The notes under the pieces: model-generated
What the model was told of the DNA's origin: nothing
Seen by the model: the letters and a program-made list of their open reading frames with translations, nothing else
The model's database searches: none
Program-made: the position numbers and the translations under genes
Assembly (NCBI GenBank): GCA_016765495.1
Contig: JAESPV010000087.1
Location: 1-64,000 of the forward strand
Direction of reading: 5' to 3'
Source of the DNA: Desulfocapsa sp.
GTDB lineage: Bacteria; Desulfobacterota; Desulfobulbia; Desulfobulbales; Desulfocapsaceae
DNA: 64,000 nucleotides
Shown: in pieces, positions 1 to 6,698 of the stretch
How the letters are laid out: every line of letters starts with the position of its first letter
Numbering within the stretch: position 1 is the stretch's first letter

Positions 1-651
1 ATTACCGAACATATTGACAAAAAAGACCCGTATTCCGATGTAGTGAAAGTTATCTCCGTCAATATTCTTTACTTTGATCTTGGCCGGGGAGAAGATTACG
101 TCTATCATGGGACAACACGTTTCGAGGGAATTCACAGTAACGATATTCTTCAGCTATCGGAAGACCAACAGGAGCTGTACAAAAAGGATAGTGTCCATCA
201 AATTTTTCCCGAATATTACCTTATCAAGGTGAAGAACTTCAATGATGTAGCGAAGTCCACCCTTGACGAGTGGATTTACTTTTTGAAAAACGAAGAGATT
301 AAAGAAAATTTTAGTGCCAAAGGTCTGAAAAAGGCTAAGAAGGAACTTGATATCCTCAAACTTCCCGAGCGTGAACGTCTGGCTTATGAACGGTATCAGG
401 ACGATCTTCATTATCAGGCAAGCATGGTAGAGTCTTCGTATACCATTGGTGTTATGAAAGGTGAAAAACGAGGCATTGCGCAGGGCATTGAGCAGGGTAT
501 TGAGCAGGGCATCGTGCAGGGCATGGCAGAAGGTGAGAAGCAAAAAGCGATGGAAATTGCGAGGAATCTTATCGACGTACTCGATTTACGAACAATTGCC
601 TTAAAAACAGGTCTTACAGAACAGGAAATTGTCAAATTGAAATCGCTCTAA
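1..651 (+). CDS. Rpn-family PD-(D/E)XK nuclease / putative transposase, 5' truncated by window edge
   Basis: The reading frame is open from the first base, so the true start lies upstream; a GTG at 43 is internal. About 216 residues are visible. The segment YSDVVKVISVNILYFDLG followed by YVYHGTTRFEGIH matches what is known of the middle of Rpn/YhgA-like proteins (PD-(D/E)XK nuclease family transposase), DNA nucleases linked to recombination. The catalytic N-terminal part is outside the window. Near the C-terminus a run of GIEQG-type pentapeptides is seen, which is typical of this family and length-variable. It lies at the edge of an accessory stretch with toxin-antitoxin genes. Family assignment is by recognition of conserved segments; activity cannot be judged. 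Confidence 0.75.
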   Translation: MTEHIDKKDPYSDVVKVISVNILYFDLGRGEDYVYHGTTRFEGIHSNDILQLSEDQQELYKKDSVHQIFPEYYLIKVKNFNDVAKSTLDEWIYFLKNEEIKENFSAKGLKKAKKELDILKLPERERLAYERYQDDLHYQASMVESSYTIGVMKGEKRGIAQGIEQGIEQGIVQGMAEGEKQKAMEIARNLIDVLDLRTIALKTGLTEQEIVKLKSL

Positions 652-693
652 TGGGGGGCTGGTCAATAAAATCCGAAAATTCGGGAAAAATTC

Positions 694-712
694 GGGGACA
701 CGTTACCTATTC
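694..712 (+). repeat. REP-like motif copy 1 (GGGGACACGTTACCTATTC)
   Basis: First of four near-identical motifs between 0.7 and 2.9 kb, all in the same orientation. It is preceded by AATTCGGG-type short repeats at 675-693. The RAYT-family transposase gene at 2951 is the likely mobiliser of this repeat family (inference). Confidence 0.7.
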
Positions 713-797
713 AATCTAACGCTTATTTTAGCATTTATGCCAAAAGTGCTGGATGATCCACCAATGAAAATTGGAAAAATAATTTTAGGAATATTAG

Positions 798-1037
798 ATG
801 AGTCCTACAGTATTTAGAGGACGTGGGTTTAGATTTTTCTTCTTCTCAAGAGAGGAAGAACGTATGCATGTTCATGTCTTGTCTGGAGACGGAGAGGCAA
901 AATTTTGGCTTAAACCTGAAATTGAACTTTCCCAAAATCACCATTATTCTCGAAAACAATTAAAAGAAATTGAGATACTTATAGAGGAGCATTATAATGA
1001 GCTCACTGGTGCATGGAACAAATACTTTAGCCGTTGA
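798..1037 (+). CDS. DUF4160 domain protein, putative toxin-antitoxin-like partner
   Basis: A 79-residue protein opening MSPTVFRGRGFRFFFFSREEE, then MHVHVLSGDGEAKFWLKP, the recognisable core of DUF4160. No biochemical function is established that I can name. In many genomes DUF4160 genes sit directly before DUF2442 genes, and the same arrangement is seen here with a 41-nt overlap of the two reading frames. This suggests translational coupling and joint function, possibly as a toxin-antitoxin-like pair (inference from small size, overlap and neighbouring VapBC). No strong Shine-Dalgarno is visible before the ATG. Confidence 0.7.
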   Translation: MSPTVFRGRGFRFFFFSREEERMHVHVLSGDGEAKFWLKPEIELSQNHHYSRKQLKEIEILIEEHYNELTGAWNKYFSR

Positions 1038-1257
1038 AGTTACAAATATTACCACACATGGGGTATGGCTCTTAGCTCATGGGAAAGAATTGTTTATGTC
1101 ATATGAAGATTTTCCGTGGTTCAAGAATCAAACTGTCAAATCAATCATTTCGGTGGAAGAGCTGTCTTTAGGGCATTTTTATTGGCCTGACATAGATGTT
1201 GATTTAACAGAAGAGATAATAGAACATCCTAAAAGATTTCCTCTAAAAGTAAAATAA
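997..1257 (+). CDS. DUF2442 domain protein
   Basis: An 86-residue protein with VEVTNITTHGVWLLAHGKELFMSYEDFPWF, the signature of DUF2442, and a C-terminal LSLGHFYWPDIDVDLTEE segment that is also usual for the family. The start ATG at 997 has AGAGGAG about 8 nt upstream, lying inside the end of the DUF4160 gene. The overlap with that gene is out of frame. DUF2442 proteins are proposed partners of DUF4160 proteins; their role is not established. Family call is firm, functional call is not. Confidence 0.72.
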   Translation: MSSLVHGTNTLAVEVTNITTHGVWLLAHGKELFMSYEDFPWFKNQTVKSIISVEELSLGHFYWPDIDVDLTEEIIEHPKRFPLKVK

Positions 1258-1329
1258 TTGGGGTCAGAGGGACAGGCGAAACATGCATCTTGACAACGAA
1301 ATACGGGGGAAATACGGGGACAGAAATAC

Positions 1330-1348
1330 GGGGACACATTACCTATTC
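1330..1348 (+). repeat. REP-like motif copy 2 (GGGGACACATTACCTATTC)
   Basis: Same motif as at 694, one substitution. The sequence just before it (1299-1329) repeats AATACGGGG three times, as if the left part of the motif had been duplicated. A GGGGTCAGAGGGACAGG stretch at about 1260 is a further transposon-associated phrase. Confidence 0.7.
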
Positions 1349-1402
1349 TTAATATCAAACACTCATTTACTGGGGGGTAGGGGAGTCGTTTGTATTTGTT
1401 AA

Positions 1403-1813
1403 TCAATCTGCTTTCGTGGGTAGTAGTACGAACCCTTTTGATTTGCTGGTTTTTTTGTCAAAAGTTATTGTTTCATCGCACTTGTTAAATATATTGGTTC
1501 GACCAACTACATAGTCTGCAAAGTCTGCTGAACCTGTTTTGTAATCTGTTAATGCTTGCCATATTATTTGAGCATTCTCGATGCTGAATTGTGCAATTTG
1601 GAGAATGTGCTGGATGACAGTAATTGTTTTAGGTTTTGATAATTTGTAGCATTTTTTCAATACCCAAACCAGTTCACAGATTACCAGGTGGTTGACGAAA
1701 ATCTTATTACCAGTTGAACAATAGTTTTCAATGAATTCTGTGGCAATGTTGGATTGCAATTCATCATCTTGCGTGATGTAGCGAACGAGTATATTTGTAT
1801 CTATTCCAATCAA
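1403..1813 (-). CDS. vapC: VapC-type PIN-domain toxin ribonuclease
   Basis: A 136-residue protein beginning MIGIDTNILVRYITQDD, the first PIN-domain acidic motif. A second acidic residue is in VICELVWVL and a third in the SADFADYVVG segment, so the usual metal-binding acidic set is present. PIN toxins of this kind cleave RNA, often tRNA, and are held in check by the antitoxin encoded upstream. Its start overlaps the antitoxin stop by 4 nt (ATGA), the standard coupled arrangement. Length is normal for VapC. It looks intact. The RNA target cannot be told from the sequence. Confidence 0.85.
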   Translation of the reverse strand: MIGIDTNILVRYITQDDELQSNIATEFIENYCSTGNKIFVNHLVICELVWVLKKCYKLSKPKTITVIQHILQIAQFSIENAQIIWQALTDYKTGSADFADYVVGRTNIFNKCDETITFDKKTSKSKGFVLLPTKAD

Positions 1814-2049
1814 TATCTTCCACCGTGGTCTCTAATGGCATTTTTCATGTCATCTAGTGATACATATTCGTTGGGTTTTGGAACTAATCCCTTTAGTGCT
1901 GTTATGTCAGTTGTTACTGGTAAGATTGTTACTGAACCCTTGGTGTCCACTAAGAATTCAACTCTGTCTCCTTTGCCAATATTTAAGATGGTTCTGATAT
2001 CTTTCGGAATGGTAATTTGCCCCTTGGTAGTGATGGTTGAGCTTAGCAT
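1810..2049 (-). CDS. vapB: VapB-type antitoxin, SpoVT-AbrB swapped-hairpin fold
   Basis: A 79-residue protein with STITTKGQITIPKDIRTIL, the AbrB/MazE/VapB DNA-binding signature, then GDRVEFLVDTKGSVTI. The C-terminal part (VSLDDMKNAIRDHGGRY) would be the toxin-binding tail. GAGGTG lies 6 nt before the ATG, a good ribosome site. Antitoxins of this class bind both the toxin and their own promoter, so autoregulation from the region 2050-2100 is expected (family knowledge). Antitoxin-first order and 4-nt overlap with vapC support a working pair. Confidence 0.86.
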   Translation of the reverse strand: MLSSTITTKGQITIPKDIRTILNIGKGDRVEFLVDTKGSVTILPVTTDITALKGLVPKPNEYVSLDDMKNAIRDHGGRY

Positions 2050-2146
2050 GTTTCACCTCATAGATGTTGAGTATTTTTCCTTACTTTAAGGTAATGTTTT
2101 CTGGTTGTCAATGTGAAAAATTCCGGATGGAAAACCGGGGAAAACC

Positions 2147-2166
2147 GGGGACATGTTACCTATTTC
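2147..2166 (+). repeat. REP-like motif copy 3 (GGGGACATGTTACCTATTTC)
   Basis: Third copy of the motif, upstream of the vapBC promoter region. It is preceded by a duplicated AAAACCGGGG (2131-2150). Slightly diverged from copies 1 and 4. Confidence 0.65.
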
Positions 2167-2300
2167 TTATGGGTAATTGATTCTTTAGATAGAGAAGCTG
2201 GTTGAATTGGTGTAACTCGCCAATCTATAATCAAAATTTGGTTGGTTGAGCGTTTTGAGGAAAGAGGTGCGAACGGGTGAATATTTTCTGTAAGTATCTG

Positions 2301-2774
2301 TTAAATTAAAGAGAGAGCTTTTAGGAAGGCCCCTGTAACACCTAAGATAGAGATAGTGATTGAAATGGTAAACATTCGTAGGGTGAAGTTGCGCTGTCGC
2401 TCGTCACGGTGATCCAGCTTGTCAGTAAGTTTATCTATCGAGTTGATTATTTGTTCGAATCGTTTGTCGATTTGTTCGAATTGTTTGTCGACCTGTTCAA
2501 ACCTTAAATCGACCTGTTCAAACCTTAAGTCGACCTGTTTAAACCTCTTGTCAATGTCACTCTTCATGTTGTCAAAGGATTTATCAACATCAGAGCGAAA
2601 GTTGATTATGTCATCCTGCATTCGTTCAACTCGATTTTCCAAGTGATCGAAACGTGCTTCAAAATACTTTGATGTCGGAATGATATTGGCTACCAGGATA
2701 TCCAAGGTTTCTTGATTAACTGGTAATTGACCAGGTTTTTGTTTTATACGTTGTTCTTTTTGCTGCTCTGCCAT
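2301..2774 (-). CDS. Coiled-coil protein with C-terminal membrane anchor
   Basis: I place the start at the ATG at 2774 (MAEQQKEQR...), which has GAGGTA 6 nt upstream; an upstream in-frame start at 2795 lacks this. About 157 residues. Residues about 55-120 are a heptad-repeat coiled coil in which the unit (D-x-R-F-E-Q-V) recurs five times with little change. The last 25 residues form a single hydrophobic segment (TISITISILGVTGAFLKAL), so the protein is probably a tail-anchored oligomer with the coil in the cytoplasm. No function recognised; Bdr-like and other phage-type coiled-coil membrane proteins look similar but homology cannot be claimed. It lies between vapBC and a transposase. Confidence 0.6.
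   Translation of the reverse strand: MAEQQKEQRIKQKPGQLPVNQETLDILVANIIPTSKYFEARFDHLENRVERMQDDIINFRSDVDKSFDNMKSDIDKRFKQVDLRFEQVDLRFEQVDKQFEQIDKRFEQIINSIDKLTDKLDHRDERQRNFTLRMFTISITISILGVTGAFLKALSLI
2446..2550 (+). repeat. 21-nt in-gene tandem repeat (about 5 units)
   Basis: Inside the coiled-coil gene, a 21-nt unit beginning TCGACCTGTTCAAACCTTAA is repeated; units at 2488, 2509 and 2530 are nearly identical and two more diverged ones precede them. Each unit adds exactly one heptad to the coil, so copy-number change would keep the frame. Confidence 0.75.
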
Positions 2775-2891
2775 ACTGGATACCTCGAAAATCAAGTTTT
2801 TCTTTTAAGGTTGTATAATATCAACTAACAATATACTTCCCGAGGGTAAAAAAGCAAGACATGTGCAAGGAAGATATTTCTGGAATATTCC

Positions 2892-2910
2892 GGGGACACG
2901 TTACCCATTC
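2892..2910 (+). repeat. REP-like motif copy 4 (GGGGACACGTTACCCATTC), next to transposase
   Basis: Closest copy to the transposase, about 40 nt before its start codon, and preceded by ATTCC. A partial inverted counterpart, GTGTCCCCGG, is at 3611-3620 inside the last codons of the transposase, so the gene is bracketed by inverted copies of GGGGACAC. Confidence 0.75.
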
Positions 2911-2950
2911 CTTGCCATAGAATAACAACTAAGGTAGTATTCATTCTATC

Positions 2951-3643
2951 ATGGCAAGAATAAAACGAATAGTTGTTCCAGGATATCCACACCATGTGGT
3001 CCAGCGTGGTGTACGCTCAATGGATATATTTTTCAACAACCACGACAGACAGGAATACCTCCGCCTGCTTAAAGAACAGGGGCAGCGTTTTGGCGTCCAT
3101 TATATTTCCTACTGCCTGATGGATAACCATGTCCACCTCATTGCCATCCCTGAAAACCCAGAAAGCCTCGCAAAAGCAATCGGTGAATCTCATCGACGAT
3201 ATACCAGAATGATTAATTTTCGCGATAACGTCAGAGGTTTTTTATTTCAAGGACGTTTTTTTTCCTGCCCTGTGTATACTGACAACTCTCTTCTTGCTAC
3301 CGTGCGGTATGTAGAACGTAATCCAGCACGAGCAAAAATGGTAACAGCTCCGTGGGATTATCAATGGTCAAGTGCAAAATACCGAGTTGGCCTGATCTCC
3401 CATGACCCACTTGTCACACACTCCCCATTACTTTCATCTGTCAAGAACTGGCAACAGTTTCTGACCACTGAATCTGACGTTGATAATGAGATACGAGAAA
3501 AGTCTCGTACGGGAAGGCCATTTGGCCCGACAGAGTTCTATGACATAGTAGAAAAGATTACCGGGAAAGATGCACGGCCCAAACGGCCTGGTCGACCGGG
3601 AAACCGTAAAGTGTCCCCGGAAAAAAAATCGGAAAAATGCTAA
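2951..3643 (+). CDS. REP-associated tyrosine transposase (RAYT, IS200-like Y1 family)
   Basis: A 230-residue HUH-type single-strand DNA transposase. Visible features: N-terminal RIVVPGYPHHVVQRG, the HUH metal-binding motif in CLMDNHVHLIAIP (about residues 55-67), and the catalytic tyrosine in ESHRRYTRMIN (about residue 82), followed by FLFQGRFFSCPV and YVERNPARA, all typical of RAYTs. These enzymes act on REP-type hairpins or short repeats. Here the matching repeats are four GGGGACAC motifs upstream and an inverted partial copy inside the 3' end of the gene. The C-terminal tail (NRKVSPEKKSEKC) is partly encoded by that repeat. The ORF looks intact and ends 6 nt from the converging HD gene. 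Confidence 0.88.
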   Translation: MARIKRIVVPGYPHHVVQRGVRSMDIFFNNHDRQEYLRLLKEQGQRFGVHYISYCLMDNHVHLIAIPENPESLAKAIGESHRRYTRMINFRDNVRGFLFQGRFFSCPVYTDNSLLATVRYVERNPARAKMVTAPWDYQWSSAKYRVGLISHDPLVTHSPLLSSVKNWQQFLTTESDVDNEIREKSRTGRPFGPTEFYDIVEKITGKDARPKRPGRPGNRKVSPEKKSEKC

Positions 3644-3649
3644 AAAGAG

Positions 3650-4546
3650 TCAATTAGGCGGTAAGCGTCGCAGGTACTGCTGCAAAGATTCCATGTCATC
3701 ACTACAGGACCGCACAATCGACTGAATATACTTAACATTCTTCTTTATACTCTCGAGATACAGATTTCTGTCAATACTACAACGTTCACGGAAATGAATT
3801 TGCATATATTTTGTGAGATTTCCAAAAACCAGTGATAGGCGGCCAACCACCACATCATGATAAAAAAATGATGTTTTCTGCATAAGCTCCACCGCAGAAT
3901 TGTAATCTACAACTCCGCCCTCCTGATACTCCTGAAAGAGCGAGGGGAGTCGTTCCGGATAGTACCTATCCGCCATCTGGGCAAGAATGTCGGCGGATCC
4001 CACAGCAAAAGAGGCCAGCTTCATTTCGCTGGATGGAAAAGACAGGGAAGTGGGATCTATGCTGAGGTTTGTACACTGAATGATTAGTGAACAATCAGTA
4101 ATAAAAGGCGTACTGAAGTTCTTTGCAGTTAAATAATCCGCCATGAAAGACATGGATCGTTTTTCATGGCCCACGGTAAAAGTTGCTCCGGTAGCAGCAT
4201 CTTCGGAAATTTTAAGCAAGAGCCCGCAGTCATGAAAATAGGCACTATACAGTGCCTTCCGAATGGTCTCTCTTGAGACAGAGCAACCATCACAATAAAG
4301 TCCGTGAAGCAGTCGCAAGGTTGCAAGCACCACACTATAGGTATGATCCAGAGTATGATATTTAGTTCTGCTCTGTTTGTACTCGGGATGTTCACCGCCA
4401 AAAATAAGACCAATTTCCTTATGTAAATCAATGAGCTGTGCACGTTCAAAGTCGGCTTCCATCAGCATTAGTATACCAAGGATCTCATCGAGAGGATCAT
4501 CGGTGTAACCGGAATCCAGCATCTTTGTCAGTGAGAGGTTATCCAT
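3650..4546 (-). CDS. HD-domain phosphohydrolase-like protein
   Basis: A 298-residue cytoplasmic protein. The HD-superfamily ligands appear as Y-H-T-L-D-H (about residue 64) and Y-F-H-D-C-G (about residue 105), followed by a conserved histidine in GHEKRS. HD proteins are metal-dependent phosphohydrolases of varied substrates, including cyclic nucleotides; the substrate here is not indicated. The N-terminal 55 residues have no recognised domain. Transcription is towards the transposase and the gene is followed by a 6-nt convergent gap. A terminal-inverted-repeat element lies just upstream, where its promoter should be. Confidence 0.6.
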   Translation of the reverse strand: MDNLSLTKMLDSGYTDDPLDEILGILMLMEADFERAQLIDLHKEIGLIFGGEHPEYKQSRTKYHTLDHTYSVVLATLRLLHGLYCDGCSVSRETIRKALYSAYFHDCGLLLKISEDAATGATFTVGHEKRSMSFMADYLTAKNFSTPFITDCSLIIQCTNLSIDPTSLSFPSSEMKLASFAVGSADILAQMADRYYPERLPSLFQEYQEGGVVDYNSAVELMQKTSFFYHDVVVGRLSLVFGNLTKYMQIHFRERCSIDRNLYLESIKKNVKYIQSIVRSCSDDMESLQQYLRRLPPN

Positions 4547-4568
4547 CAGGGGAGGAGGGCCATAAGGA

Positions 4569-4706
4569 GTGCGAACATGATGTCCTGCGGGTAGAAGGTA
4601 TCAGTTACCAACGTTCAGTAACTGATAACTGGTAACTTACAGTGGAAACATTTCCATCAACAATTTAACTTTCGATACATGTATATCAAAGTAGTGTAGT
4701 TCGCAC
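4569..4706. repeat. MITE-like element with GTGCGAAC terminal inverted repeats
   Basis: The ends GTGCGAAC (4569-4576) and GTTCGCAC (4699-4706) are exact inverted repeats. Inside are a perfect 10-bp inverted repeat TATCAGTTAC/GTAACTGATA with a 9-nt loop (about 4599-4627), heptamer-like GTAACT GATAACT GGTAACT units, and a GGAAACATTTCC palindrome followed by TTTCGATACATG. A diverged relative is near 62881. It separates the HD gene (upstream side) from the ferredoxin gene (downstream side). Confidence 0.5.
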
Positions 4707-4739
4707 TTTAGGAGAATACAATGCAGGATGCAAAAAAAA

Positions 4740-4928
4740 TTACTCAAAGTGTATACATTTTTTGGGGCAATACGCTGCCGCTTCTTCTACCTTACTGGTT
4801 ATTTCAACGTCAGAATCAATAAGGCAGGCTTTTTCAACCTCGTCCATTGCAAATACCTCGGGACAAATCTCCACGCAGGATCCGCAACCATTGCATTCGT
4901 AAACATCAATAATGATGGATTTCTCCAT
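4740..4928 (-). CDS. Small [4Fe-4S] ferredoxin
   Basis: A 62-residue ferredoxin. C12, C15 and C18 with C54 (followed by Pro) form one [4Fe-4S] site; C22 and C58 are the positions that form a disulfide or second-site remnant in the single-cluster Desulfovibrio-type ferredoxins. The second cluster's CxxC pair is missing, so one cluster is expected. It acts as a soluble low-potential electron carrier. Its start is 9 nt after the stop of purF on the same strand, so the two are probably co-transcribed. PurF here has Fe-S ligand cysteines, but a functional link between the two is only a guess. Confidence 0.88.
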   Translation of the reverse strand: MEKSIIIDVYECNGCGSCVEICPEVFAMDEVEKACLIDSDVEITSKVEEAAAYCPKKCIHFE

Positions 4929-4936
4929 TGTTTTCT

Positions 4937-6358
4937 CTAAAGTTCCAAGGAATCTTTAGTGAAATTTTTGTCAGGTTCAACAGGATACTTCCCATCAAAA
5001 CATGCCAGACAAAAATCATCCCTTGAAAGCCCTGTTGCCTCAACCAAACCGTCAATACTCAAATAATGAAGTGAATCCAAACCCAGATCGGCAGCGATTC
5101 CGTCAACTGAATACTGGGAGGCAATGAGTTGCTCTGATGATGGAAAATCAATCCCGTAATAACAGGCGTGACGAGTTGGAGGACAACTGACCACCATATG
5201 AACCTCCGTGGCTCCGGCTTCTCTTAATGCCTTGACCCTGCTCCTTCCAGTGGTGCCACGAATAATAGAATCTTCAACAATGATCACCCGTTTTCCTTTC
5301 AGCAATGATCGAACCGGGTTTAATTTGACCCGTACATTAAAATCACGCATGGACTGGGTGGGCTGAATGAAAGTTCTTCCCACGTAGTGATTCCTGATCA
5401 TTCCCATTTCAAGAGGAATACCGGATGCTCTGGAAAAACCGATGGCGGCGTAATTTCCTGAATCAGGAAATGGCATAACAAAATCGGCATCCACCTGAAA
5501 CTCGCGGGCCATTATCTCACCCATTCGTTTGCGTGATTCATACACATTTATGCCAAAAATGTCAGAATCAGGACGGGCGAAATAAACCTGTTCAAAAATA
5601 CAAAAACTGGTTTTTTGTTTGGGCCATGGAAAGATCGAACGGATCCCCTGCTGCGTGATGATGAGTACCTCACCAGGCTCAACATCACGAACATATTCAG
5701 CCTCAACCAGATCCAGGGCACATGTTTCCGACGCCACTATCCAAGCGCCATTACTTAATTTTCCAAGACAAAGCGGACGAAAGCCATTGGGATCTCGAAC
5801 GGCAACAAGAGTATCTTCAGTCATCAGCAGGAGCGAATATGCGCCTTTCAGGCAGGAGAATGATTCTATAAGCGCTCTGTCCAAACCCAGATGAGTGGTG
5901 CGAGCCAGGAGATGAAGAACCACCTCACTATCCATGGAAGTCTGAAAGATAGAGCCGTTATTTTCAAGATCTTGTCGTAACTCCAGTGAATTAACCAGAT
6001 TTCCGTTATGCGCCACGGCCAGAGTACATCCTCTGTGGGTAATCAGCAAAGGCTGAGAATTGATAATATTGGAAGCACCTGTAGTGGAGTAACGTACATG
6101 ACCCATGGCCATGGAACCGGGCAGGCCCTGCAGGATATCTTCGGAGAAAATCTCAGGAACAAGTCCCATGGCTTTGTGAATGGATACCTTTCCAGCATCT
6201 GAGGCTACTATGCCGGCGCTCTCCTGTCCTCTGTGCTGCTGGGCATACAGGCCAAAATAGGTCAGTTTGGACGCATCTTCGTGTCCCAGGATACCACAAA
6301 CACCGCATTCATGTTTGGGGCGTCCATCTTCCACAATTTGTACATTATTACGCTTCAT
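4937..6358 (-). CDS. purF: Amidophosphoribosyltransferase, Fe-S (B. subtilis-type) with propeptide
   Basis: A 473-residue PurF, the first committed enzyme of purine synthesis, making phosphoribosylamine from PRPP and glutamine. The N-terminal glutaminase nucleophile is C18 in ECGVCGILGHED, so a 17-residue propeptide must be removed. The PRPP-binding loop is VIIVEDSIIRGTTGR. Cysteines in TSFCIFEQVYFARPDS, RHACYYGIDF and FCLACFDGKYP correspond to the four [4Fe-4S] ligands of the B. subtilis-type enzyme, which is oxygen-labile; this fits an anaerobe. AGGA stands about 6 nt before the ATG. The ferredoxin gene follows directly. A strong hairpin lies in the presumed leader. Confidence 0.96.
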   Translation of the reverse strand: MKRNNVQIVEDGRPKHECGVCGILGHEDASKLTYFGLYAQQHRGQESAGIVASDAGKVSIHKAMGLVPEIFSEDILQGLPGSMAMGHVRYSTTGASNIINSQPLLITHRGCTLAVAHNGNLVNSLELRQDLENNGSIFQTSMDSEVVLHLLARTTHLGLDRALIESFSCLKGAYSLLLMTEDTLVAVRDPNGFRPLCLGKLSNGAWIVASETCALDLVEAEYVRDVEPGEVLIITQQGIRSIFPWPKQKTSFCIFEQVYFARPDSDIFGINVYESRKRMGEIMAREFQVDADFVMPFPDSGNYAAIGFSRASGIPLEMGMIRNHYVGRTFIQPTQSMRDFNVRVKLNPVRSLLKGKRVIIVEDSIIRGTTGRSRVKALREAGATEVHMVVSCPPTRHACYYGIDFPSSEQLIASQYSVDGIAADLGLDSLHYLSIDGLVEATGLSRDDFCLACFDGKYPVEPDKNFTKDSLEL

Positions 6359-6415
6359 TATATCGTCCTGTGGTTGCTGCCCCTGCAGAGAGGCTTACAA
6401 CTCTTTTAAAAAGGG

Positions 6416-6450
6416 AAAGGCACAAAGAAAACGAATATCTTTGTGCCTTT
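6416..6450. terminator. 13-bp hairpin in the purF-selD divergent spacer
   Basis: AAAGGCACAAAGA (6416-6428) pairs perfectly with TCTTTGTGCCTTT (6438-6450). On the minus strand it is followed by CCCTTTTT, about 60 nt before the purF start codon, so it may be a leader attenuator for purF. On the plus strand it is followed by only TTTT. The remaining spacer (to 6698) holds two further inverted repeats, CCTTCTGT/ACAGAAGG (6509-6551) and AAAAACGTT/AACGTTTTT (6588-6622), and presumably both divergent promoters, which I cannot place. Confidence 0.5.
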
Positions 6451-6698
6451 TGTCAAAATCTGATAAAAGGGTTTATTATAAGTTTCATTGAAATTCAACA
6501 ATAAAGCACCTTCTGTCCTGCTTTTTTTCTTTTTACTACCGCAACAGAAGGCATAAAATAATTAAAATAAAGGAAGGGAGCGAAATAAAAAACGTTGCAT
6601 ACTACCTGTATATAACGTTTTTCAAGTACAAGTGGTGGAATAACGAGCAGGTAAGCTGTTCGGATTATTTCGTTACATTCCTAAACATAACTAATAAT

